Positions 59,644 to 64,000 of a stretch of DNA of 64,000 nt are shown here, in pieces. The translations under genes were made by a program, and so were the position numbers. The notes below the pieces were generated by a model, which made no database searches, was not told the DNA's origin, and saw only the letters and a program-made list of their open reading frames with translations. Every line of letters starts with the position of its first letter. Positions within the stretch are counted from its first letter, which is position 1. Origin of the DNA: RPQJ01 sp963732415 (GTDB lineage: Bacteria > Pseudomonadota > Gammaproteobacteria > Steroidobacterales > Steroidobacteraceae); the NCBI GenBank assembly GCA_963732415.1, contig CAVSZK010000015.1:62001-126000 (forward strand), in the 5' to 3' direction.

Positions 59644-60253
59644 CGGACACCGCCGCAGTGTCGCGCCGGCGCCCGCCATGCGTGGCGAGGAAATTGCCCA
59701 TGATGGTCGGCCCATCCGGGGTCAGGATGCTCTCCGGGTGGAACTGCACACCGTCCATGGCGAGTTCCCGGTGCCGGACGCCCATGATCTCGCCCTCCGC
59801 CGTGCTTGCAGAAACCTCGAGCACCGCTGGCAGCGTGTCGGGCTTCGCGATCAGCGAGTGATAGCGACCGGCCTCGAAGGGCTGCGGCACGCCAGCGAAG
59901 ATCCCGCGACCGTCGTGCTCGACCATCGAGACCTTGCCGTGCATCAGCCGGCCCGCCCGCACGATGTCGCCGCCAAGTGCCTCGACCATGGACTGGTGAC
60001 CCAGGCATACGCCGAGCACCGGGATGCGTCCGGCGAAGGCCTTGATCATCTCGATCGAGACGCCGGCATCGCGCGGCGTGCCCGGACCCGGTGAAATGCA
60101 AAGGTGCGTGGGCTTCAGGGCCTCGGCCTCGACCACGGTGATCGCGTCGTTGCGGTGAACCAGCACTTCGGCGCCGAGCACCAGGAAGGCCTGCACCAGG
60201 TTGTAGGTGAAGCTGTCGTAGTTGTCCACGAGCAGCAGGCGCGACGGACTCAT
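59636..60253 (-). CDS. trpG: Anthranilate synthase glutamine amidotransferase subunit
   Basis: 205 residues from ATG 60253; a GTG one codon upstream is also possible. Class I glutaminase: LLVDNYDSFTYNLVQAFL, ISPGPGTP, catalytic Cys in LGVCLGHQSM, and the His-Glu pair in GVQFHPESILTPDG. It makes ammonia for TrpE and could also serve para-aminobenzoate synthase. The start overlaps the trpE stop by one base (TGATG). Confidence 0.96.
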   Translation of the reverse strand: MSPSRLLLVDNYDSFTYNLVQAFLVLGAEVLVHRNDAITVVEAEALKPTHLCISPGPGTPRDAGVSIEMIKAFAGRIPVLGVCLGHQSMVEALGGDIVRAGRLMHGKVSMVEHDGRGIFAGVPQPFEAGRYHSLIAKPDTLPAVLEVSASTAEGEIMGVRHRELAMDGVQFHPESILTPDGPTIMGNFLATHGGRRRDTAAVSGG

Positions 60254-61629
60254 CACAGTCCCTCCCGGGCAAGTTCCAGCGCGCCCCTGAGTGCCGCGCT
60301 CTTGGCAAACACCTCGCGGTACTCGCTGATCGGCACACTGTCCGCGACGATGCCCGCGCCCGCCTGGAAACTGTAGGTGTCGCCGTGGAAAACCATGGTA
60401 CGGATCGCAATCGCCTGGTCCATGTCGCCGCCGTGCCCGAAATACCCGACCGTACCGCCGTAGAATCCGCGGCGTACCGGCTCGAGCTCGTCGATGATCT
60501 CCATCGCGCGCACCTTCGGGGCGCCGACCAGTGTGCCTGCGGGAAAGGCCGCAGCGAACAGGTCGAATGCGTCGCGCCCGGGCGCCAGCTCGCCGCGCGT
60601 GCCGCTCACGATGTGCATCACATGGCTGTAGCGCTCGATCGAGCGGAAAGGCTCGACGCGCACCGTTCCGGCTGTTGCGACGCGACCGAGGTCGTTGCGC
60701 GCGAGGTCCACCAGCATCACGTGCTCGGCGTTCTCCTTCGGGTCGGCGAGCAGCTCCGCCTCAAGCGCGGCGTCCTCCGCGGGATCCGCGCCGCGCGGGC
60801 GGGTGCCGGCGATCGGTCGCATCTCGGCCTGGCGGCCGTTCAACTTCACCAGAGCCTCGGGCGAGGAGCCGACCACCACGCGGTCGCCGAGTTCGCAGTA
60901 GTACATGTAGGGCGACGGATTCAGCAGCCGCAGCGCGCGATAGGCCTCGAAGGGGTCGAGGTCGCAGCGGCCCGAAAACCGCACCGACAGCACCAGCTGG
61001 TAGACATCGCCTGCGGCGATGTATTCCTTGGTCCGCGCCACGCGCGCGAGAAAATCGTCCTCGGACAGGCTGGCCTCGGGCGGGCTGAATTTCGCAGCCC
61101 AGGCTGGCCCCGGCAGGCCGCCTCGCAGCGCGCGAATGACCTCACGGCGCAGGCTCTGCCGCTCGTGCTCGGAACCTGCGTGCAGCAGCGCGGCGCGGCG
61201 CGTCAGGTGGTCGAATACCAGCAGTGAACGCGGCGCGACGTAGTGCGCGTCCGGACAATCGTCGTCGGCGCGCGCGATCGACGGCAGGCGCTCGAAATAG
61301 CGCACCAGGTCGTAGCTCGCCACACCGACCAGGCCGCCGAGCAGAGGAAATCCCCGGTCGGCCACTTCCGCGTGCGGCGCAGCGGCAAGCGCGCGGCGCA
61401 GCGCGGCGAGCAGGTCCGCCTGGTTTTCCGGACGGGACAGCAGTTCCTGCCCCAGCCGCAGGCCCGAGGCATCGAGCCTGAACTCGAGGCAGTCACCGAA
61501 ACCGATGAAGGAATAGCGGGCGAGGCGCTCGCCGCCCTCCACGCTTTCCAGCAGGAAGCGCGGCCGGAATGGCTTCAGCTTCAGGTAGGCCGACACGGGC
61601 GTGTCCAGGTCGGCGGCGATGTCGAACAT
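60253..61629 (-). CDS. trpE: Anthranilate synthase component I
   Basis: 458 residues from ATG 61629. It makes anthranilate from chorismate with TrpG. The N-terminal feedback motif FLLESVEGGERLARYSF holds the LLES tryptophan-binding sequence, so inhibition by tryptophan is expected. The chorismate domain has GDVYQLVLSVRFSG, MYYCELGDRVVVGSSPEAL, IAGTRPRGADPAEDAALE, MLVDLARNDLGRVA, GTLVGAPKVRAMEII and GFYGGTVGYFGHGGDMDQAI. About 40-50 residues shorter than E. coli TrpE, mostly in the N-terminal region. Preceded by the attenuator. Confidence 0.96.
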   Translation of the reverse strand: MFDIAADLDTPVSAYLKLKPFRPRFLLESVEGGERLARYSFIGFGDCLEFRLDASGLRLGQELLSRPENQADLLAALRRALAAAPHAEVADRGFPLLGGLVGVASYDLVRYFERLPSIARADDDCPDAHYVAPRSLLVFDHLTRRAALLHAGSEHERQSLRREVIRALRGGLPGPAWAAKFSPPEASLSEDDFLARVARTKEYIAAGDVYQLVLSVRFSGRCDLDPFEAYRALRLLNPSPYMYYCELGDRVVVGSSPEALVKLNGRQAEMRPIAGTRPRGADPAEDAALEAELLADPKENAEHVMLVDLARNDLGRVATAGTVRVEPFRSIERYSHVMHIVSGTRGELAPGRDAFDLFAAAFPAGTLVGAPKVRAMEIIDELEPVRRGFYGGTVGYFGHGGDMDQAIAIRTMVFHGDTYSFQAGAGIVADSVPISEYREVFAKSAALRGALELAREGL

Positions 61630-61677
61630 TGCGGTCGTCACTTGCGGTTCCTCTGTCGCGAGGACCCGGGGACGCAC

Positions 61678-61714
61678 AAAAAAACCCATCCCCGGCTGGC
61701 TCGCGGAGATGGGT
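61678..61714 (-). terminator. trp attenuator (Rho-independent terminator in the trp leader)
   Basis: On the minus strand a 10-bp stem (61705-61714 with 61684-61693, one G-T pair) encloses an 11-base loop and is followed by seven T's (61684-61678). It lies 41 bases after the leader-peptide stop and 49 bases before trpE. When tryptophan is plentiful, leader translation should let this form and end transcription. Confidence 0.9.
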
Positions 61715-61754
61715 CCTGGATGGCTGCTAACGAGGTGCGCGTCCGGGCCCACTC

Positions 61755-61811
61755 CTAGGAGTGGCGCCACCACCAGCGGCGGTCGAGCGTATTGTCCGGG
61801 CGCGTATTCAT
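61755..61811 (-). CDS. trpL: trp operon leader peptide with three consecutive Trp codons
   Basis: 18 residues: MNTRPDNTLDRRWWWRHS. Three adjacent TGG codons lie at 61767-61775 and the stop TAG at 61755-61757. A ribosome starved for charged tRNA-Trp would stall at these codons. Stalling would change the folding of the RNA that follows (the palindrome GTGGCGCCAC overlaps the Trp codons) and prevent the terminator. Too short for ordinary gene finding. No clear ribosome site precedes the ATG, and the predicted transcript start is only a few bases upstream. Confidence 0.93.
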   Translation of the reverse strand: MNTRPDNTLDRRWWWRHS

Positions 61812-61821
61812 GTCGCAGCGC

Positions 61822-61850
61822 AGTATCCACGGGCGACCGGGGAGCGTCAA
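61822..61850 (-). promoter_or_regulatory. Promoter of the tryptophan operon
   Basis: Minus strand: TTGACG (61850-61845), a 17-base spacer and GATACT (61827-61822). Five of six and four of six matches to the sigma-70 consensus. Transcription would start near 61815, about four bases before the trpL ATG. Confidence 0.7.
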
Positions 61851-61919
61851 GGAAGTGTGCGGCGAGCTCACTTTTCCCGGCCTAGAATCCCGGATCAACG
61901 GAAATCACGGACCGGCCAC

Positions 61920-63293
61920 GTGTCGCAAGCAATCATGGGCGGCATCCCGCTCGACCGCATCGCCGAGGTCTTCGCTTCGGAGCAGGACACTTATGCCCGG
62001 CAGCACCGGCACTCGCAGCAGCGCGTTGGTGCCGGCATCGCCGGCTTCTACGACGGGGTGCCCATGCACTGGATGCGTGACTGGCCGATGCCGTTCCCGT
62101 TCCTGGTCGATGTAGCACGCGGCGCGACGCTACGCGACGTGGACGGCAATGAATACGCCGACTTCTGCCTCGGCGATACCGGCTCGATGTTCGGGCACTC
62201 ACCGCCCGCCGTGGCGGAAGCCATCGCCCGCCAGGCGAGCCGAGGCCTCACCTGCATGCTGCCGACCGACGACGCGCTCGCCGTCGGGCGACTGCTCGTC
62301 GGACGCTTCGGCCTGCCGCAATGGCAGCTTGCAACGACCGCCACCGACGCGAACCGTTTTGCGCTGCGCGTCGCGCGAGCGGTGACCGGTCGGCCGAAAA
62401 TCCTGGTGTTCAACGGCTGCTACCACGGCACCGTGGACGAGACCTTCGTGCGGCTCGTGGATGGCCAGGCAGTCAACCGCGCGGGACTGCTCGGTCAGGT
62501 GACGGACCTCACGCAGCTCGCACGGGTCGTGGAGTTCAACGACCTGCCGGGGCTGGAGGCTGCGCTGGCGCACGGCGATGTGGCCTGCGTAATCACCGAG
62601 CCCGTGCTCACCAACTGCTGCATGGTGTTGCCCGAACCCGGCTTCCATGCCGGACTGCGGCGCCTGACGCGTGCCAGCGGGACGCTGCTGCTGATCGACG
62701 AGACACACACGATCTCGACCGGTCCCAGCGGGTACACCGGCGCCCACGGACTCGAGCCGGATCTCTTCGTGGTCGGCAAGCCGATCGCGGGTGGCATCCC
62801 GGCCAGCGCCTGGGGGTTCACGGACGAGATCGCACGACGACTCGACGCGGTACGCTCGGGGATGCCGGCGGGCCATTCAGGGATGGGTACTACGCTCTCC
62901 GCCAACGCGCTCTCTCTAGCCGCGATGCGTGCCACGCTCGAGCACGTGATGACCGTCGATGCCTACGTGCACATGGAAAGACTCGCGGCAATGCTCGCGG
63001 CCGGACTCGAGGCGTCGATCGCCCGCCACGGCCTGCCCTGGCACGTGGTGCGGGTCGGCGCTCGCGTCGAGTTCGTCTGCGCGCCGGGCCCGCTGCGCAA
63101 CGGCACCGAGGCGGACGCGGCACATGCGCCGGCGCTCGAGCGCACGATGCATCTCTCGCTGCTCAATCGCGGCTGCCTGATCGCGCCGTTCCACAACATG
63201 ATGCTGGCGAGCCCCGCCACCGTCGAAGCGCAGGTCGATTTGCTCTGCCGGGCGTTCCACGAAGCGGCGGGACGGCTGGCCGCGAGCGCCTGA
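61920..63293 (+). CDS. Class III PLP aminotransferase related to glutamate-1-semialdehyde aminomutase
   Basis: 457 residues from GTG 61920; ATG 61935 is an alternative. Family blocks: DGNEYADFCLGDTGSMFGHS, KILVFNGCYHGTVDETFV, LLIDETHTISTGPSGY and the PLP lysine Lys287 in VVGKPIAGGIPASAWGF. The serine- or glycine-rich SGTEA loop that is typical of HemL reads TTATDANRFALRVAR here, so it is unlikely to be the heme enzyme. Probably an amino-acid or beta-amino-acid aminotransferase; substrate unknown. Divergent from the trp promoter; TAGAAT at 61883-61888 may be its -10. Confidence 0.82.
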   Translation: MSQAIMGGIPLDRIAEVFASEQDTYARQHRHSQQRVGAGIAGFYDGVPMHWMRDWPMPFPFLVDVARGATLRDVDGNEYADFCLGDTGSMFGHSPPAVAEAIARQASRGLTCMLPTDDALAVGRLLVGRFGLPQWQLATTATDANRFALRVARAVTGRPKILVFNGCYHGTVDETFVRLVDGQAVNRAGLLGQVTDLTQLARVVEFNDLPGLEAALAHGDVACVITEPVLTNCCMVLPEPGFHAGLRRLTRASGTLLLIDETHTISTGPSGYTGAHGLEPDLFVVGKPIAGGIPASAWGFTDEIARRLDAVRSGMPAGHSGMGTTLSANALSLAAMRATLEHVMTVDAYVHMERLAAMLAAGLEASIARHGLPWHVVRVGARVEFVCAPGPLRNGTEADAAHAPALERTMHLSLLNRGCLIAPFHNMMLASPATVEAQVDLLCRAFHEAAGRLAASA

Positions 63294-63297
63294 AAGC

Positions 63298-63813
63298 TCA
63301 GGTGGGCGGGGGACGCGTCCGCGGCCGGCCTCGGCCGCGCCTCGGAACCGGAAGGATCCGCGCCGCATAGGCTCCGACCGACTCTTGTACCCCGGAACGA
63401 AACGGATTGAGCACGGTAACTCCGGCATAGACCGCCGAATGCTGCAGGTCCTCAGTGAGCAGCATCGCACACGCCTGCCTGTTGGCCGCTGCCACGACCA
63501 GGCTGTCCCACCAACTGAGCCTGTATCGCGTCTGGATCTGGTATCCCAAGGCCATTACGTCGCCATCGACTGGCTGAGGATTCCAGTCCATCAGCGCGAC
63601 GACCTGGCCCCAGGCTTCGTGCGTCGTCAGGCTTGGTTTCAGCACCCGGGTGGCGTTGGCGTAGAACTCGTTCAGTATTTGAATACCGGTTCGCCCGGAC
63701 TGCTCTCTCCACAGGCGCGCCATCCATTCTTTGGCGCCGTGGTGCTTGGCCGGGTCCCTGGTGTCGACCGCATAAAGCAGAACGTTCGCGTCAACGAAGA
63801 CGAGTCCGGTCAT
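63298..63813 (-). CDS. PIN-domain ribonuclease toxin
   Basis: 171 residues from ATG 63813. PIN fold with FVDANVLLYAVDTRD (first acidic residue), ILNEFYANATRV, YRLSWWDSLVVAAANRQACAMLLTED (acidic residues in SWWDS and TED). Typical VapC-like toxin, cutting RNA. The C-terminal tail after residue 155 is arginine/proline-rich and may be an extension. The antitoxin gene overlaps its start by 23 bases, on the same strand and upstream, as in vapBC. Confidence 0.85.
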   Translation of the reverse strand: MTGLVFVDANVLLYAVDTRDPAKHHGAKEWMARLWREQSGRTGIQILNEFYANATRVLKPSLTTHEAWGQVVALMDWNPQPVDGDVMALGYQIQTRYRLSWWDSLVVAAANRQACAMLLTEDLQHSAVYAGVTVLNPFRSGVQESVGAYAARILPVPRRGRGRPRTRPPPT

Positions 63814-64000
63814 GCAACTCTTCCCGGGTTGCGTACTTCTGGCCAGGTGCACCAAGGGGCCGAGGCTTCAGTGACATGTACTGGCGCATCGCGATCTCGT
63901 AGCGGCTCTCCTTCTTCATCTTTTCGCTCAGGATCTCGCCCACGCAACGGGACAAGCTGACGCCGCGCTCGGCCGCAAGCCGTCGCACCCATTCGACCGT
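63791..64000 (-). CDS. Antitoxin, ribbon-helix-helix type (5' end outside window)
   Basis: About 69 visible residues; the frame is open to the window edge, so the start is outside it. The visible part VRRLAAERGVSLSRCVGEIL fits the helix-turn-helix of CopG-type DNA-binding antitoxins. It is followed by a charged helix (SEKMKKESRYEIAMRQYM) and a basic tail that may wrap the PIN toxin. Overlaps the toxin gene. Moderate confidence because only part is seen. Confidence 0.65.
   Translation of the reverse strand, partial: TVEWVRRLAAERGVSLSRCVGEILSEKMKKESRYEIAMRQYMSLKPRPLGAPGQKYATREELHDRTRLR

Overview
The window is dense, high-GC bacterial chromosome with housekeeping gene order typical of Gammaproteobacteria. 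polA, engB, cytochrome c4 and dsbA lie together as in Pseudomonas. fmt, rsmB, def, LysM, dprA, smg and topA lie together as in Pseudomonas and Xanthomonas. The arginine cluster uses an acylornithine carbamoyltransferase, as in Xanthomonadales and Bacteroidetes. My best guess is a gammaproteobacterium near the Xanthomonadales/Steroidobacter/Chromatiales side of the class; I cannot name the species. I see no prophage, insertion sequence or CRISPR array.

Layout. 1-2089: 3' part of tamB. 2140-10378: an arginine operon (argR, argG, an uncharacterised P-loop gene, argC, argD, argF', argB, argH) starting at a near-ideal ARG box. 10479-13162: two membrane proteins. 13248-16980 (minus): maiA/GST-zeta, FAH hydrolase, ubiC and an acyl-CoA dehydrogenase. 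17150-20726: thioesterase, an LptM-like lipoprotein that looks frameshifted, and polA. 20939-22679: two paralogous beta-barrel outer-membrane proteins. 22803-22958: a candidate small RNA with an extracytoplasmic-stress type promoter, in the position that spf (Spot 42) and ersA occupy in other genera. 22894-29416: engB, cytochrome c4, dsbA, CorA, LysE, NYN/LOTUS protein, desaturase, tRNA-Arg(CCG) and a cytochrome c5-like protein. 29446-36516 (minus): ntrX (with a degenerate ATPase), ntrY, DUF4390, rsmB, fmt, def. 36696-44442: LysM protein, dprA, smg, topA, hemF, a lipoprotein and rlmJ. 44452-46394 (minus): tag and an ECF sigma/anti-sigma-like pair. 46539-54502: hemB, aroE, gamma-carbonic anhydrase, lemA, GIDE protein, prlC, xth, HD protein. 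54555-61811 (minus): a complete tryptophan operon trpL-E-G-D-C-F-B-A ending in a LOG-family gene, controlled by a readable WWW leader-peptide attenuator. 61920-64000: a class III aminotransferase and a PIN/antitoxin pair cut by the window edge.

The genes form two almost complete amino-acid pathways, each with its own visible control (repressor operator for arginine, transcription attenuation for tryptophan). Around them are envelope, tRNA/ribosome, heme and DNA-repair genes. Two copies of a palindromic repeat end two minus-strand genes by supplying their stop codon. The observations I rate highest are the candidate sRNA, the P-loop gene in the arginine operon, the unresolved substrate of the carbamoyltransferase (Ala90) and the degenerate NtrX.
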